A stretch of 64,000 nt of DNA from Shewanella sp. AS1. Lineage in GTDB: Bacteria > Pseudomonadota > Gammaproteobacteria > Enterobacterales > Shewanellaceae. Positions 9,156 through 21,200 of this stretch are shown one piece after another. Positions within the stretch are counted from its first letter, which is position 1; the number at the start of each line of letters is the position of its first letter. Below the pieces are notes generated by a model, which did not search any database, had not been told where the DNA came from, and saw only the letters and a list, made by a program, of their open reading frames with translations. The position numbers were made by a program, and so were the translations under genes. Where the stretch lies: positions 1 through 64,000 of the forward strand of contig NZ_JAKCLJ010000013.1 of assembly GCF_021412565.1 (NCBI RefSeq), read 5' to 3'.

Positions 9156-10589
9156 TCACAGCAATTTAGCATCGACTAACTGACGGCTTATCGCCCCTAT
9201 ATTGCCCGCGCCCTGAGTCAGTAACAGATCGCCATCCTGTAATACACCCGACAATATATCCGTTAGCTGATCGGCGGACGCCACAAAAATGGGATCCAAC
9301 TGACCACGCTGACGAATAGAGCGGCACAATGCACGGCTGTCCGCCCCGGGAATTGGCGCTTCACCAGCCGAATAGACATCCAGTAACAGCAGGCAATCGA
9401 CCTGGGACAAGACTTCGACAAAATCTTCATAGAGATCCCGGGTACGGCTGTATCTGTGCGGCTGATAGATCATCACCAAACGCTTCTCCGGCCAGCCGGA
9501 ACGCGCCGCCTTAATGGTTGCCGCCACCTCACTGGGATGGTGACCATAATCGTCCACCAGCATGGCGCTGCCCGCCTCAACAGCCAGTTCTCCCAATTGC
9601 TGGAATCGGCGACCTATGCCCTGGAACTCGGCCAGGGCTTTGATAATGGCGCTGTCTTCAATTTCATCTTCTGTGGCAACTGCAATAGCGGCCAGGGCAT
9701 TAAGCACATTGTGCTGACCCGGCAAGTTAACCGTCAGCTCCAGATCCTCAATGCCGTGACGACGCACGGTAAAACGGCAGCTGTAACCCTGCTGGACAAA
9801 GTTCAGAGCCCGCACATCGGCATCTTCGCTGAAACCATAGGTCACCACCTTACGTGCCACTTGTGGGATCAGTTCCCTCACCACAGGATCATCGATACAG
9901 GCCACAGCAACACCGTAAAACGGCAGGTTATGGAGAAACTCGATAAAGGTAGATTTGAGTTTCTCAAAATCCCCTTCATAGGTATCCATGTGGTCGGCTT
10001 CGATATTGGTGACTACGCTGACCATAGGCTGCAGATGCAGGAAGCTGGCATCGCTCTCATCAGCCTCAGCAATAAGATAACGGCTCTTACCCAGGCGAGC
10101 ATTGGTGCCGGCGCTGTTAAGCAGGCCGCCAATCACAAAGGTCGGATCCCGCTCCGCCTGGCCATAAACACTGGCAATCAAACTTGTGGTCGTGGTTTTA
10201 CCATGGGTACCGGCAACGGCAACCCCATGACGATAACGCATCAATTCGGCCAGCATTTCGGCGCGGCGCACGATAGGAATACGCAGCTCTTTAGCCGCGA
10301 CTATCTCAGGATTCGTGCGATCTATGGCGGTCGAGACTACCACCACATCGGCGCCCTGGATCTGCTCAGCTTTGTGGCCGATATAGATCTTGGCACCCAG
10401 GTTTCTTAAACGTGTCGTGACCGCATTCTCGGCAATATCTGAGCCGCTTAACTTATAACCTTCATTCACCAATACCTCGGCAATACCGCCCATACCGGCG
10501 CCGCCGATCCCGATAAAATAGATCTGCTTGACCCGACGCATCTCAGGAATGATGGTTCTTAACTGGGCGTATTTCTCGGCGTTACTCAT
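9156..10589 (-). CDS. murC: UDP-N-acetylmuramate-L-alanine ligase MurC
   Basis: MurC is a cytoplasmic ATP-dependent ligase that adds L-Ala to UDP-MurNAc, the first peptide step of murein precursor synthesis. The N-terminal Rossmann-like motif ([15 protein letters not shown]) is near residue 24. The Mur ligase P-loop [10 protein letters not shown] lies at about 121. The C-terminal domain includes [15 protein letters not shown]. Start: the ATG at 10589 ([10 protein letters not shown]) overlaps the murG stop as ATGAGTAA, which fits the coupling elsewhere in the cluster; an upstream in-frame start would extend far into murG. Length 477 aa. Confidence 0.97.
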   Translation of the reverse strand: MSNAEKYAQLRTIIPEMRRVKQIYFIGIGGAGMGGIAEVLVNEGYKLSGSDIAENAVTTRLRNLGAKIYIGHKAEQIQGADVVVVSTAIDRTNPEIVAAKELRIPIVRRAEMLAELMRYRHGVAVAGTHGKTTTTSLIASVYGQAERDPTFVIGGLLNSAGTNARLGKSRYLIAEADESDASFLHLQPMVSVVTNIEADHMDTYEGDFEKLKSTFIEFLHNLPFYGVAVACIDDPVVRELIPQVARKVVTYGFSEDADVRALNFVQQGYSCRFTVRRHGIEDLELTVNLPGQHNVLNALAAIAVATEDEIEDSAIIKALAEFQGIGRRFQQLGELAVEAGSAMLVDDYGHHPSEVAATIKAARSGWPEKRLVMIYQPHRYSRTRDLYEDFVEVLSQVDCLLLLDVYSAGEAPIPGADSRALCRSIRQRGQLDPIFVASADQLTDILSGVLQDGDLLLTQGAGNIGAISRQLVDAKLL

Positions 10590-11676
10590 TTGAATCCTTA
10601 TTAGCCAGCGCGATACACACTTGTGCGACCCGCTCGGTTGCATCTAACACTGCGACATTCTTAGCCTGGACGCCCATCTCAATCAGAGCCTGGCGATTGG
10701 AGGCCAGCATCTCCAGCTTGCTGATTAATTTGTCGCTATCTAACACGGCCTGGGGCAATAAAAAGGCGCCGCCAGCCTGCACTAATACTTTGGCATTCTT
10801 AGTCTGATGATCGTCCACCGCATAGGGATAAGGCACCAGCAGACTGGGTAAACCCACGGCCGCCACCTCAGATACTGTCAATGCGCCGGCGCGACATAAC
10901 ACCAGGTCGGCCCAGCGATAGGCCGCTTCCATATCATCGATAAACTCGGCCACTTTGACATTGCCAGAATGCCCAAGCTGCTGATACTCATTCTCTACCG
11001 CCGCCAGATTGCCACGGCCCACCTGATGCCACACGGTAATCGAATGATGTTTACTCACAGCAGCCGTTGCTACCGGCATCAAGTCATTAAACACTTTCGC
11101 CCCTAGGCTGCCCCCCACGACAAGCACCCGCAGGGCATCGTCTTCAGCCTTAGGCGCATTTTGCTGCCCCAGCGCAATAAGCTCGCTGCGAATGGGATTA
11201 CCCACCACTTCGGCGCCCTGGGCAAAGGTGTTTTCAAAGGCACACAACACCCTAGTTGCGATACGCGACAGCAATTTGTTGGTCATCCCGGGAATCGCAT
11301 TTTGCTCATGCAGCACAAGCGGAATACCACTTAAACGTGCCGCCACTCCGCCAGGGCCGCTGGCAAAGCCGCCCATGCCCAGCACCACATGGGGCTGAAA
11401 CTCGTTAATCACTTGGCGCGCCTGCATGATAGAGCGCAGTATCTTAAAGGGCGCCGCCAACTTACGTATCAGGCCATTGCCGCGAACCCCTTTGATATCG
11501 AGAAAATCGATATCGAAACCATGCTGGGGCACCAGGCGAGCCTCCATGCGCTCGGCGGTACCCAGCCAACGCACCTTCCAGCCCTGCTTGGCTAAAAATT
11601 TGGCCACGGCCAATGCCGGGAACACATGTCCTCCCGTGCCACCTGCCATGATCAAAATGCGTTTCTCTAAAGCCAT
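10582..11676 (-). CDS. murG: Lipid II synthase MurG
   Basis: MurG is a GT-B glycosyltransferase at the inner face of the membrane that transfers GlcNAc from UDP-GlcNAc to lipid I. The N-terminal loop [12 protein letters not shown] (about residues 12-23) and the second Gly-rich loop ([13 protein letters not shown], about 187) are present. The donor-binding stretch [12 protein letters not shown] (about 257) follows. Length 364 aa. It overlaps ftsW by 1 base (TAATG) and murC by 8 bases. Confidence 0.97.
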   Translation of the reverse strand: MALEKRILIMAGGTGGHVFPALAVAKFLAKQGWKVRWLGTAERMEARLVPQHGFDIDFLDIKGVRGNGLIRKLAAPFKILRSIMQARQVINEFQPHVVLGMGGFASGPGGVAARLSGIPLVLHEQNAIPGMTNKLLSRIATRVLCAFENTFAQGAEVVGNPIRSELIALGQQNAPKAEDDALRVLVVGGSLGAKVFNDLMPVATAAVSKHHSITVWHQVGRGNLAAVENEYQQLGHSGNVKVAEFIDDMEAAYRWADLVLCRAGALTVSEVAAVGLPSLLVPYPYAVDDHQTKNAKVLVQAGGAFLLPQAVLDSDKLISKLEMLASNRQALIEMGVQAKNVAVLDATERVAQVCIALANKDSNE

Positions 11677-12890
11677 TATCTCACCTTACCTTGAACCGCC
11701 TGGATCAAACTCAGGCGGCGTTCATGGTCAATTCTTATCAATAACATGGCTGCAGCCGTCATCACCCACAGACTACTGCCGCCGTAACTGATGAAGGGCA
11801 GAGTCAAACCTTTGGTGGGCAACATGCCGATACTCGCCCCCACGTTCACTACAGTCTGGAAACAGATCCAGATGCCGATGGCATAAGCCAGATAACCTTC
11901 AAATGCCCTGTCCATCGCCAGACATTGATTCCCCAGGCGAATCGCCCGCAGTGCCACAAACAGCAGCACACTGAGTACGGCTATGATACCGATAAAGCCA
12001 AGCTCCTCACCTATCACGGCGAAGATAAAATCCGTGTGGGCCTCGGGTAGGTATTCCAACTTCTGAATACTGTTGCCGAGGCCCTGACCCAGCCAGTCAC
12101 CGCGGCCATAGGCCATCAGCGACTGAGTCAACTGATAACCGCTGCCGAAGGGATCCTGCCAGGGGTCGAGAAACGAAGTCACCCGGCGCATCCGGTAGGG
12201 TTCGATCAACACCAGACCCACAAATGCCCCGGCTCCGGTCAGGATCAAGGCAAAAAAGTCAAACAAACGGGCACCGGCCAAAAACAGTAAGCCAACTGTG
12301 CCGACAAACAAGACCACCACAGTCCCCAAGTCAGGTTGCAGCAGGATAAGCACGGCATAGACGGCAAATACCGCTATCGGTTTATAAAAACCCTTAGCAT
12401 TTTCACGCACCTCCTGGTGACGCCTTACCAGATAACCCGCCATGTAAACCGCAAAGGCAAACTTGGCCAACTCTGCCACCTGAATACGTATCGGCCCCAC
12501 AGACAACCAACGGGTCGCGCCATTCACAGTCGTTCCCACAAAGGGCACAAATAACAGCATGATACCGACAATAAGCAGCAATAACGGGCTCAGCTGCTGC
12601 CAGCGGTGCATCTCAATCTGCAGCACCACGGCGGCGATAGTCACACAACCTGCGATATAAGCCAGATGACGCCAAACAAAATGATACGGATTGCCAGTCA
12701 GCGTCATCGCCTCTGACATAGAGGCCGACATCACCATGATAAAGCCAAAGCAGATGAGTGAGATCACGGCAAACAACAGGCTTCTGTCGTAAAGCTGCAT
12801 CCCAGGCGCTTCACGCTGACTAAACAGATCCGGCAGCGACCAGTTGATGCTGGTGCCGAACAGGTTTAGTTGGCGCTCATCGCTACGCAT
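11676..12890 (-). CDS. ftsW: Septal peptidoglycan glycosyltransferase FtsW
   Basis: FtsW is the SEDS-family polymerase of the divisome, working with the transpeptidase FtsI. It is a polytopic inner-membrane protein with about ten membrane segments between residues 35 and 385. The family segments QPDLGTVVVLFVG (about 184) and PEAHTDFIFAVIGEELGF (about 279) are clear. Length 404 aa. Its ATG overlaps the murD stop by 8 bases and its stop overlaps the murG start by 1 base, so it is embedded in the coupled mur run. Confidence 0.97.
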   Translation of the reverse strand: MRSDERQLNLFGTSINWSLPDLFSQREAPGMQLYDRSLLFAVISLICFGFIMVMSASMSEAMTLTGNPYHFVWRHLAYIAGCVTIAAVVLQIEMHRWQQLSPLLLLIVGIMLLFVPFVGTTVNGATRWLSVGPIRIQVAELAKFAFAVYMAGYLVRRHQEVRENAKGFYKPIAVFAVYAVLILLQPDLGTVVVLFVGTVGLLFLAGARLFDFFALILTGAGAFVGLVLIEPYRMRRVTSFLDPWQDPFGSGYQLTQSLMAYGRGDWLGQGLGNSIQKLEYLPEAHTDFIFAVIGEELGFIGIIAVLSVLLFVALRAIRLGNQCLAMDRAFEGYLAYAIGIWICFQTVVNVGASIGMLPTKGLTLPFISYGGSSLWVMTAAAMLLIRIDHERRLSLIQAVQGKVR

Positions 12891-14214
12891 GACTCACCTC
12901 GGCATCGAGCGCCGCCACCTGAGCACGGAAATCATCTCCCCGCGCCATAAAATTACTGTACATGTCTAAGCTGGCGCAGGCTGGTGACAAGAGCACCAGA
13001 TCCCCTTCACCGGCCAAAGTTGCGGCCTGCTCGACCGCCTCACTCATAGAGTCAACCTTAATCGTCCCCTCAAACAATGCCGCAATCTGATCGCCATCCT
13101 TACCTAAGGTAATAAGATGACTTACATTTTTAAGTGCCTCGGACAATTGCGAGAAATCGGCGCCTTTGCCCTCGCCCCCCGCGATTAAGATGATCTCGCC
13201 CTGATACTGCGCCAGCCCATTTAGCGCCGCTAGTGTCGCGCCTACATTGGTCGCCTTAGAATCGTTCACATAAGTCACGCCATTGCGTCTGGCCACCAGT
13301 TCACAGCGATGGGCCAGCCCGGTAAAATGGGTGGCGACCTCCACCATAGATGCCTTGTCCACATCGACGCTGTCGGCCAGCGCCATGGCCACCAACAGAT
13401 TCGCGTGATTGTGGCTGCCAACCAGAGCAAGATCTGCAATCGCTACATATTCAGTATCACCATGCACTAAAATGCCATGGTTAATGCCCCAGACATCACC
13501 TTCAGGTTTGGACAGGCCAAAACTAGTCTGATTCATGGGTTCATTAGGCGCAGTTAATGGATCATCGCGATTGATCACCACCAGATTGCTCTGGTCATAG
13601 AGACGCAGCTTCGCCTGACGATACGCCTCTAAATCCGCATACCTGTCCATATGATCTTCACTGATATTCAGGCAAGTGGCGCTGATACAGTTCAAACTAC
13701 TTGTGGTCTCCAGTTGGAAACTGGACAACTCAAGCACATAGATTTCATGGCCTTTATCGAGCAGATTCAATACAGGTACACCTATATTGCCGCCCACGGC
13801 ACAATTAATGCCTGCGGTTTGCAGCATCTCACCTACAAGTGTGGTCACAGTCGATTTACCGTTGGAGCCGGTAATGCCAATAACACAGGGAGCTTTATCG
13901 GCAATGGCGCGAGCAAACAACTCCACATCACCCACCACATCGATTCCCATATCCACCGCAGCGCGGATCTCTGGTGTATCGAGGGGGATGCCTGGGCTAA
14001 TCACAATCTGAGTCGCCTGCACCAGATGGCGACAATCGAAACCGCCGGTAAGTAAGGGAACTTCGGGAAACTCTCGACTGAGCTCCTCCTTGCCTGGAGG
14101 CAGCGCACGACTGTCCATCACCAGAGGCGTGATCCCCTGCTTTGTTAAATAACGCACCACCGAAAGCCCTGTGGCTCCCAGTCCTAATACTATGTGCGTA
14201 TAACAATTAACCAT
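12883..14214 (-). CDS. murD: UDP-N-acetylmuramoyl-L-alanine-D-glutamate ligase MurD
   Basis: MurD adds D-Glu to UDP-MurNAc-L-Ala in the cytoplasm. The Mur ligase P-loop GITGSNGKSTVTTL is at about residues 112-125. The metal and carbamate-lysine region (NISEDHMDRY) and the C-terminal domain (VNDSKATNVGATLAAL) match the family. Length 443 aa. It lies 6 bp after mraY and overlaps ftsW by 8 bases. Confidence 0.97.
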   Translation of the reverse strand: MVNCYTHIVLGLGATGLSVVRYLTKQGITPLVMDSRALPPGKEELSREFPEVPLLTGGFDCRHLVQATQIVISPGIPLDTPEIRAAVDMGIDVVGDVELFARAIADKAPCVIGITGSNGKSTVTTLVGEMLQTAGINCAVGGNIGVPVLNLLDKGHEIYVLELSSFQLETTSSLNCISATCLNISEDHMDRYADLEAYRQAKLRLYDQSNLVVINRDDPLTAPNEPMNQTSFGLSKPEGDVWGINHGILVHGDTEYVAIADLALVGSHNHANLLVAMALADSVDVDKASMVEVATHFTGLAHRCELVARRNGVTYVNDSKATNVGATLAALNGLAQYQGEIILIAGGEGKGADFSQLSEALKNVSHLITLGKDGDQIAALFEGTIKVDSMSEAVEQAATLAGEGDLVLLSPACASLDMYSNFMARGDDFRAQVAALDAEVSHA

Positions 14215-14220
14215 AGAGTC

Positions 14221-15303
14221 TTACCTCAGCTTCAAGGTTGCCAGCCCCAGCAACACTAAAAACAGTGAAATAATCCAGAAACGAACTATCACGCGGGGTT
14301 CAGGCCAGCCTTTTAACTCATAATGATGATGGATAGGTGCCATCCTGAAAATCCGCTGTCCACGCAGTTTGTAAGAACCCACCTGCAGAATCACAGACAC
14401 GGTTTCCATCACGAATACACCGCCCATGATCACCAGCAGGATCTCCTGACGCACCAGCACAGCGATAGTGCCGAGCGCCGCGCCCAGTGATAAGGATCCC
14501 ACATCGCCCATAAAGACCTGAGCCGGATAGGTGTTAAACCAGAGGAAACCCAGCCCCGCACCCACCATGGCGGTACAGACGATCACCAACTCGCCAGCAC
14601 CGGGCAGATAGGGAATATGCAGGTAGTTAGCAAACTGCACGTGGCCGGACAGATAAGCGATCAGAGCAAAAGCCGCAGCCACCATGACGGTGGGCATGAT
14701 AGCCAGGCCATCCAGACCATCGGTCAGGTTCACCGCATTGCTGGCACCCACAATGGTGAAATAAGCCAGGACGATAAACACGACACCCAGCTGCGGCATC
14801 ACATCCTTAAAGAAAGGCACAACCAGCTGAGTCTCGCCCGGATCCTGAGCTGAGGCGTAAAGGTAAAAGGCGATAGCCAACGCCGCTAGCGACTGCAAAA
14901 TATATTTCCATCGTGCAATCAAGCCCTGAGTGTCTTTACGCACCACCTTGCGGTAATCGTCGATAAAGCCAATCAAACCGAAGGCGCCAATCACAAACAG
15001 CATCACCCACACATAGCGGCTACCCAGATCGCCCCACAGCAGGACACTGATAAAGATCCCGACCAGAATGAGTAAACCACCCATGGTGGGGGTGCCACGT
15101 TTACTGAAATGGGATTCGGGGCCATCATTGCGCACAACCTGACCTATCTGCAGCAACTGCAGACGCTCTATCATCTTAGGCCCCCACCAGAGACTGAACA
15201 GCAGAGCCGTCATCAGTCCCAGAATGGCTCTGAAAGTCACATAAGAAAATACGTTAAACCCAGAGTAAAACTGGGTTAAATACTCAGCCAGATAAACCAG
15301 CAT
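14221..15303 (-). CDS. mraY: Phospho-MurNAc-pentapeptide transferase MraY
   Basis: MraY is a polytopic inner-membrane enzyme that transfers phospho-MurNAc-pentapeptide to undecaprenyl phosphate, giving lipid I. About ten membrane segments are seen. The cytoplasmic motifs [14 protein letters not shown] (about 70), FIDDYRKV with the metal-binding Asp pair (about 114), [10 protein letters not shown] (about 193) and [14 protein letters not shown] (about 320) are intact. I chose the ATG at 15303 (MLVYLAEYL) because it overlaps the murF stop as TAATG; this gives 360 aa. Confidence 0.98.
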   Translation of the reverse strand: MLVYLAEYLTQFYSGFNVFSYVTFRAILGLMTALLFSLWWGPKMIERLQLLQIGQVVRNDGPESHFSKRGTPTMGGLLILVGIFISVLLWGDLGSRYVWVMLFVIGAFGLIGFIDDYRKVVRKDTQGLIARWKYILQSLAALAIAFYLYASAQDPGETQLVVPFFKDVMPQLGVVFIVLAYFTIVGASNAVNLTDGLDGLAIMPTVMVAAAFALIAYLSGHVQFANYLHIPYLPGAGELVIVCTAMVGAGLGFLWFNTYPAQVFMGDVGSLSLGAALGTIAVLVRQEILLVIMGGVFVMETVSVILQVGSYKLRGQRIFRMAPIHHHYELKGWPEPRVIVRFWIISLFLVLLGLATLKLR

Positions 15304-16688
15304 TAGCATAACTCCTTGCGCTCAAAAGCGGCTATTAAGGCCTCAACAACACGTTCCATGCGCGCACTGCGAGAACCTTTAACTAACACAGTTACATTTC
15401 CTGATAACTGGTTAATAAATTCAATTAAATCGACAATTAACTCATCGAAATCATCATGATGCTGGCCTGAAAACCCCTCACTACTGTGACGGCTTAAGGT
15501 ACCCAATGAAAATAAGGCGTCGATCCCCTGCAGCCTGGCCTTCTCGCCCAGCTGCCGATGTAAAAGGGACGCATTGTCACCTAATTCGCCCAAATCGCCC
15601 AGCACTAAACAGCGATTTCCTTTAATTTCTTGAAGCCAATCAATTGCCGCCCCAACCGAGGCGGGATTGGCATTGTAACTGTCATCGATAAGCAGGATGC
15701 GGCCTAACTCAGTCGGCAGCATTCGCCCCTTTACCGGCGTGAGTTTATGCAGACCTGCAACTATCTCCTCCAGGGTTAGACCCAGCGCCAGACAGATAGT
15801 GCTGGCCGCTAAGGCATTACTCACCTGATGACGCCCCGCCAGTGGCAGTTGCACAGTAAAATCCTGTCCTTGATAACTGAGAGTGAATCGATAACGCCCG
15901 ACCAGATCCGCGCTTAATTCGCTGGCAGTCACGTCGGCAGTCTGGCCATTAGCAGAGAAACTCAGCTGCTTATGCGGAGCGGCAGCCGACTGCATCACAC
16001 TGGCAAAATCATCATCGAGATTAATGACGGCCACCCCCTCAGTGCTCAGGTGATTGAAAATCTCCGACTTGGCCTTGGCGACGCCAGCTAGGGAACCAAA
16101 ACCCTCCAGATGCGCCGATGCGACATTATTGACCATGGCCACATCGGGCTTAACCAGTGATGAGGTGTAATCAATTTCGCCCATGTGGTTCGCGCCCAGC
16201 TCAAATACACCAAACTCATGCTGAGATTCCAGACGCAGCAGAGTTAAAGGCACGCCAATCTCGTTATTAAAATTCCCTGCGGTATAGAGCACTCGATGGG
16301 ATTGAGACAAGATAGTCGCCACCATCTCTTTTACGCTGGTCTTACCGTTAGAGCCGGTTAATGCCACTGACTTAGGCGCGACCTGACGCTTAACGTAGGC
16401 ACCAATTGCGCCCATGGCTTTTTGAGTGTGAGAGACAATCAGCTGTGGCAATGGCAGGTCAAGCTGACGCTCCACCAAGAGCGCACTCGCACCGTTCGCC
16501 AGCGCCTGCTCGGCAAAATCATGGCCGTCGAATCGCTCGCCCTTTAGGGCCACAAACAAGGCGCCGCTCCCCAATTGACGGGTATCGCTGGATAGCGCAT
16601 TGATCACATTATCTTCGCCAATCAGCTCAGCCTTAAGCCCTGCGGCATTTAACTCGGCTGCCAGTACACTCAGCTGCACAGGGATCAT
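15303..16688 (-). CDS. murF: UDP-MurNAc-tripeptide-D-Ala-D-Ala ligase MurF
   Basis: MurF adds the D-Ala-D-Ala dipeptide to UDP-MurNAc-tripeptide, completing the cytoplasmic precursor. The P-loop [15 protein letters not shown] lies at about residues 109-123. The central-domain segment [10 protein letters not shown] and the C-terminal [14 protein letters not shown] are characteristic. Length 461 aa. It overlaps murE by 4 bases (ATGA) and mraY by 1 base. The D-Ala-D-Ala ligase that supplies its substrate is not in this cluster. Confidence 0.97.
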   Translation of the reverse strand: MIPVQLSVLAAELNAAGLKAELIGEDNVINALSSDTRQLGSGALFVALKGERFDGHDFAEQALANGASALLVERQLDLPLPQLIVSHTQKAMGAIGAYVKRQVAPKSVALTGSNGKTSVKEMVATILSQSHRVLYTAGNFNNEIGVPLTLLRLESQHEFGVFELGANHMGEIDYTSSLVKPDVAMVNNVASAHLEGFGSLAGVAKAKSEIFNHLSTEGVAVINLDDDFASVMQSAAAPHKQLSFSANGQTADVTASELSADLVGRYRFTLSYQGQDFTVQLPLAGRHQVSNALAASTICLALGLTLEEIVAGLHKLTPVKGRMLPTELGRILLIDDSYNANPASVGAAIDWLQEIKGNRCLVLGDLGELGDNASLLHRQLGEKARLQGIDALFSLGTLSRHSSEGFSGQHHDDFDELIVDLIEFINQLSGNVTVLVKGSRSARMERVVEALIAAFERKELC

Positions 16689-18151
16689 AAAGACCTCCCG
16701 GCAATCTCAAGTGCCAGGGCACGCTCATCATAATCGAGGCGCTCACCGGCTATCTCTAAATAGGTTTCATGGCCCTTACCGGCCAGTAGGATCAGATCCC
16801 CCGGTTTTGCAATCGACACTAAATGCTCAATCGCTTCGCGGCGATCCACTTTGGTTAATGCCGCCTGAGGATGTTCCAGTCCCTGTAATACATCATTGAT
16901 GATCGCCACTGGATCTTCGCTGCGAGGATTATCACTGGTGATCATTACGCCATCGGCATTGGCCTCGGCCGCCTTGGCCATCAGGGGACGCTTGCCCTTA
17001 TCACGATCGCCGCCACAACCAAACAGACACCAGAGTTTGCCCTCACAGTGACCGCGCAGCGCCTTGAGCGCCTGCTCTATAGCATCCGGCGTGTGGGCGT
17101 AATCCACCACTAAGGTCACCCCATTTTGCGTGGTAAAACGCTCCATCCGCCCGGCCACAGGCTGCAGTGTCGGCACATGCTCAAGCAGCGCAGTCATAGA
17201 GAAACCGCAGTGATAAAGGGCGCCGAGTGTGGCGACTAAATTCGACAGATTAAAAATGCCGAGCAGAGGCGAGTCTATCTGAGCCTCACCCTCAGGCCAT
17301 ACGAGCGTGGCGCTGACGCCATTGGCGTGCTGCTGCACCGCCTTGCAGTAGATGGCAGCTTGCGGATTATTCTTGATGCTAAAGCCTTCGACGGCCTGAT
17401 AATGGTTATCCTCCAGCCACTGCTTACCGGTCGGATCGTCGATATTGAGCATACCGCTGGAGAGCGAGCTGAATTTAAACAAACGCTGCTTGGCCGCGCT
17501 GTAAGCATCCATGGTGCCGTGATAATCGAGATGATCGCGGCTTAAGTTGGTAAATACAGCCACATCAAAAGGTACAGCATCGACCCTACCCTGAACCAGG
17601 CCGTGGCTTGACACCTCCATGGCGCAGACCTTGACGCCTTGGCGGTCAAATGCCTGCAGCTGGCGCATCACGGTAATAGGGTCGGCAGTGGTATTGCCAC
17701 TGTCGGTCAGCTGTCCCCAGAGGCCGTTACCCAGAGTGCCCATTACGGCGCTTTTGATCTTCATGGCGTGACAGAGCTGAGCGATCAATTGAGTCACTGA
17801 GGTCTTGCCGTTGGTGCCCGTCACCCCGATTAACTTAGTGCGTTCCACGCCTAGGTGATAAATCTGTGAGGCTAAGGCCGAGAGCTGACGAGAAAGCTGG
17901 AAGAAATGGATCTGCAGCCCTCTGTCATAATTGACCTTGCCATGAAGCTCAGGATCATCTGTGTGACACAGCACGGCCACGGCGTCTTGCTTGAAGGCGG
18001 TGTCGATAAATTCACGGCCATCGACCTTATGGCCTGGCACGGCAACAAATACCGACTCAGGGCCAACCTGGCGGCTGTCTAAGGTAAGATGGGTCGCCGA
18101 CTCGGGGCCTGCATAATGGAACCATGGCGCGAGCAGATCGCTTAGCAACAT
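16685..18151 (-). CDS. murE: UDP-MurNAc-L-Ala-D-Glu-diaminopimelate ligase MurE
   Basis: MurE adds meso-diaminopimelate to the murein precursor. The P-loop [14 protein letters not shown] is at about residues 108-121. The DNPR motif in [10 protein letters not shown] (about 402) specifies diaminopimelate rather than lysine, as expected for a Gram-negative. Length 488 aa. It overlaps ftsI by 1 base and murF by 4. Confidence 0.97.
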   Translation of the reverse strand: MLLSDLLAPWFHYAGPESATHLTLDSRQVGPESVFVAVPGHKVDGREFIDTAFKQDAVAVLCHTDDPELHGKVNYDRGLQIHFFQLSRQLSALASQIYHLGVERTKLIGVTGTNGKTSVTQLIAQLCHAMKIKSAVMGTLGNGLWGQLTDSGNTTADPITVMRQLQAFDRQGVKVCAMEVSSHGLVQGRVDAVPFDVAVFTNLSRDHLDYHGTMDAYSAAKQRLFKFSSLSSGMLNIDDPTGKQWLEDNHYQAVEGFSIKNNPQAAIYCKAVQQHANGVSATLVWPEGEAQIDSPLLGIFNLSNLVATLGALYHCGFSMTALLEHVPTLQPVAGRMERFTTQNGVTLVVDYAHTPDAIEQALKALRGHCEGKLWCLFGCGGDRDKGKRPLMAKAAEANADGVMITSDNPRSEDPVAIINDVLQGLEHPQAALTKVDRREAIEHLVSIAKPGDLILLAGKGHETYLEIAGERLDYDERALALEIAGRSL

Positions 18152-19887
18152 TATTCGCCCCTCCTTGAATTATCCGCCAACTGTATTTTTTCACGGGCGC
18201 TGATGGGTTCGACGTTCAGCATCTGCAGCGCACCGGACATCACCTTGGCAAACACAGGCGCCGCCACATCACCGCCATAGTAACGATCCCCCTTGGGTTC
18301 GTTGACCACCACGACCATAGCCAAGCGTGGATTATGAATTGGCGCAACACCGGCAAACAGGGCAACATAGTCCTCACCATAGCCCCCAGCTACAGCCTTA
18401 CGGGCAGTACCTGTTTTACCCGCAACTGGGTAGCCCTCGATATGTGCCTTCTTCGCTGTGCCGCCTTTCTCTGTCACACCCACCAGCATCTCCATCACGC
18501 TTTGAGCCACATGAGGGGAGATCACCTGCTGGCCTTCCGGCTGATGTTTAAGCTTTAAAATGGAGGAGGGATAGAGCATGCCGCCGTTGCCTAACATGGC
18601 ATACATACGGGCGATCTGCAGCGGAGTGACCGTTAAGGCGTAGCCAAATGAGAGGGTCGCCCGCTCGAAATCGGACCAACGGCGGCGATCCTGGATCAAG
18701 CCAGCGCTCTCACCAGGCAGATTAATGCCGGAATAACTTCCCAGCCCCATAGCTTGGTAATAACCCAATAACTCCTGCACAGGCATAGAGAGGGCTATCT
18801 GTGTCATCCCCACGTTACTGGAGTGCACTAAAACTTGATCCAGCGTCATATCGCCGTAGTTACGGCCATCGCGCACTATTTTACCGCCGATACGCACCCG
18901 GCCTGGGCTGGTCTTAAAGATCTGATTTTCTTTAATTGTGCCCGCCTCTAGCGCCGCCGCTACCACCAAAGGCTTGATGGTTGAACCAGGCTCATAGGCA
19001 TCGGTCAGGGCACGATTACGCATGCGATAGCTTTGCAGATTATCGCGGGAATTGGGGTTATAGGAGGGTGTATTCGCCATGGCCAGCACTTCACCCGTGT
19101 GCACATCAAGCACCACTATGGATGCCGATGTCGCCTGGTTGATCTCGGTAGCGCGCTTTATCTCTCGATAGGCCAGCTGCTGGATGCGCTGATCGATACT
19201 GAGCACCAGATCGTTAGAATTTTCCCCTGTCTGCACTGTGTCTAAGCGCTCGACCACATGGCCATCGCGGGACTTACGCACTTTCTGTTTGGTCGGGGTA
19301 CCTGTCAGCCACTCATTATAGGTGCTCTCTATCCCTTCTATGCCCACATCATCGATATTGGTCAGCCCCACCAGCTGAGCTGTGATCTCACTTGTTGGAT
19401 AGTAACGGCGCGACTCATTTTTAAGATAGACACCGGGCAGCTTCAGCTGCTTGATATAATCGGCAACCGCTGGAGTCACCTGACGCTTGAGGTAGGTAAA
19501 GCGTTTCTTAGGATTGGATTGAACTCGCTCGAGGATCTCCTCTTTCGGTTCGTGTAACACATCGGCCAGCGCCTGCCAGCGACGCATATCGGCGAAACCG
19601 TTCTTATCGTGCACCACTTTTGGATCGGCATACACCGCCTTTACCGGCACACTCACCGCCAGCATCTCGCCGTTACGATCTGTGATCAGTCCACGGTGTA
19701 CCTCGCTGCTCGTGGTACGCAGGGTACGCATATCACTCTCGTGGCGCAGCTTTTCCGGCTCGATGATCTGAATATAGGCCGCGCGGCCAACCAGGCTGCT
19801 AAACAGCAAACACACGAACGCCACCACTACGTATAAACGCCAGTGGATCAGCTGTGGTTTCTGTTTACGCTTCGCCTGTTTATTCAC
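18151..19887 (-). CDS. ftsI: Septal transpeptidase FtsI (PBP3)
   Basis: FtsI is the class B penicillin-binding protein that crosslinks septal murein. A single membrane anchor lies at about residues 16-36 after a basic N-terminus. The pedestal domain follows, then the transpeptidase with all three active-site motifs: STIK with nucleophile S302, SSN at 356-358 and KTG at 491-493. Length 578 aa. It overlaps ftsL by 4 bases (ATGA) and murE by 1 base. Confidence 0.98.
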   Translation of the reverse strand: MNKQAKRKQKPQLIHWRLYVVVAFVCLLFSSLVGRAAYIQIIEPEKLRHESDMRTLRTTSSEVHRGLITDRNGEMLAVSVPVKAVYADPKVVHDKNGFADMRRWQALADVLHEPKEEILERVQSNPKKRFTYLKRQVTPAVADYIKQLKLPGVYLKNESRRYYPTSEITAQLVGLTNIDDVGIEGIESTYNEWLTGTPTKQKVRKSRDGHVVERLDTVQTGENSNDLVLSIDQRIQQLAYREIKRATEINQATSASIVVLDVHTGEVLAMANTPSYNPNSRDNLQSYRMRNRALTDAYEPGSTIKPLVVAAALEAGTIKENQIFKTSPGRVRIGGKIVRDGRNYGDMTLDQVLVHSSNVGMTQIALSMPVQELLGYYQAMGLGSYSGINLPGESAGLIQDRRRWSDFERATLSFGYALTVTPLQIARMYAMLGNGGMLYPSSILKLKHQPEGQQVISPHVAQSVMEMLVGVTEKGGTAKKAHIEGYPVAGKTGTARKAVAGGYGEDYVALFAGVAPIHNPRLAMVVVVNEPKGDRYYGGDVAAPVFAKVMSGALQMLNVEPISAREKIQLADNSRRGE

Positions 19888-20198
19888 TGTACTCTTACCA
19901 CCACTTCTTCATTGGGCAGCGGTCTGCTCATGTTTAACTCTTTGGTCGCAATACGCGTCACACGGCTATGCTCAGATTGCGACTGCTCTTCTAACAACAA
20001 ATTTCGCCACTCGATATCGAGTCGATCTCGCTGTTGCAGCAACTGATCCCATTGGGAGGTGTACTGGCGGCTGGCATAGGTGGTTTGCACCACAAGCACT
20101 GCATTTGCCAATACGACCAATCCCAGCAATAACATCCACTTGTGATGCCATAGATCCAGCACTATGATTCGGGTCAGATTAAGTTGTGATTTGCTCAT
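19884..20198 (-). CDS. ftsL: Cell division protein FtsL
   Basis: A 104-aa bitopic inner-membrane protein that pairs with FtsB and FtsQ. It has a membrane segment at about residues 18-38 and a leucine-zipper-like coiled coil (about 45-85). Recognition rests on size, topology and its place between rsmH and ftsI, because FtsL sequences diverge strongly. Its stop codon overlaps the ftsI start. Confidence 0.93.
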   Translation of the reverse strand: MSKSQLNLTRIIVLDLWHHKWMLLLGLVVLANAVLVVQTTYASRQYTSQWDQLLQQRDRLDIEWRNLLLEEQSQSEHSRVTRIATKELNMSRPLPNEEVVVRVQ

Positions 20199-20229
20199 AT
20201 CCCCTCCTCAGCGTGATGGGTTGCCATGA

Positions 20230-21171
20230 TTAATAATCTAATCGCTCAGCGACCCGCAGAACCGAGCTGCGCGCCCTAGCATTGCGTGCTATCTCTTCAT
20301 CGGAGGGCTTAATCGCCTTGCCCACCGCCTTTAATAATCTAGTCTTGTTGATCTCAGCCTCAGTGATAGGTAAACCGTGTGGCACAGATTCACCCTGGCT
20401 ATGGCGACGAATAAAACGCTTCACCATACGATCTTCCAGTGAGTGGAAGCTGATCACAGATAGACGCCCCTGGGGAGCTAACACGCCAACAGCCCCTTCT
20501 AAGGCCTGATCTATCTGTTCCAATTCGCTGTTGATATAGATGCGGATAGCCTGAAACACCCGGGTGGCCGGATGCTTGTTACGCTCCTTGCTCTTACTCA
20601 CCCGGGCGATAAGGTCCGCCAACTCTTTTGTACGCAAAAAAGGAGTCTTATCCCTGTCGGCGGCAATACAACGGGCAATGTGCCGGGCATTTTTCTCTTC
20701 GCCATAGGTCTTAAATACCCAGGCCATATCTTCTACTTCGGCGCGGGCGAGCCACTGGGCGGCGGTTTCTCCCTGGGAGTTGTCCATGCGCATATCCAGC
20801 GGGCCGTCACGCAGAAAACTAAAGCCGCGCTCGGCATCATCGAGCTGGGGTGAAGAGACGCCAAAATCAAACAAGATTCCGTCTATCTTGCCCCGCAATC
20901 CCAAATCGTCCACATAGCTGGCCAGTTGTCCAAAGCCGCCATGCACTATGGAAAAGCGCTTATCATCTTTAAACTGCTCTGCGGCGGCAATGGCCTGAGG
21001 ATCGCGATCTATGGCGATCAAACGGCCATTTTCCCCCAATTGCTTGAGCACTTGCCGCGAATGCCCACCGCGCCCGAACGTGCCATCGATATAGATGCCA
21101 TCAGGCTTGATATTGAGTCCTGCAACGGTTTCCGTTAACAGTACCGATAAGTGTGCAAATTCTTGGGTCAT
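20230..21171 (-). CDS. rsmH: 16S rRNA m4C1402 methyltransferase RsmH (MraW)
   Basis: RsmH methylates N4 of C1402 in 16S rRNA at the ribosomal P site, using S-adenosylmethionine. The SAM-binding motif [13 protein letters not shown] is at about residues 30-42 and [19 protein letters not shown] at about 99. The family end motif [15 protein letters not shown] is present. Length 313 aa. It is the second gene of the cluster, 29 bp after mraZ, with a GAAGAGAGCG ribosome site. Confidence 0.97.
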   Translation of the reverse strand: MTQEFAHLSVLLTETVAGLNIKPDGIYIDGTFGRGGHSRQVLKQLGENGRLIAIDRDPQAIAAAEQFKDDKRFSIVHGGFGQLASYVDDLGLRGKIDGILFDFGVSSPQLDDAERGFSFLRDGPLDMRMDNSQGETAAQWLARAEVEDMAWVFKTYGEEKNARHIARCIAADRDKTPFLRTKELADLIARVSKSKERNKHPATRVFQAIRIYINSELEQIDQALEGAVGVLAPQGRLSVISFHSLEDRMVKRFIRRHSQGESVPHGLPITEAEINKTRLLKAVGKAIKPSDEEIARNARARSSVLRVAERLDY

Positions 21172-21200
21172 CGCTCTCTTCTATTGGTTAATGCTGCTTG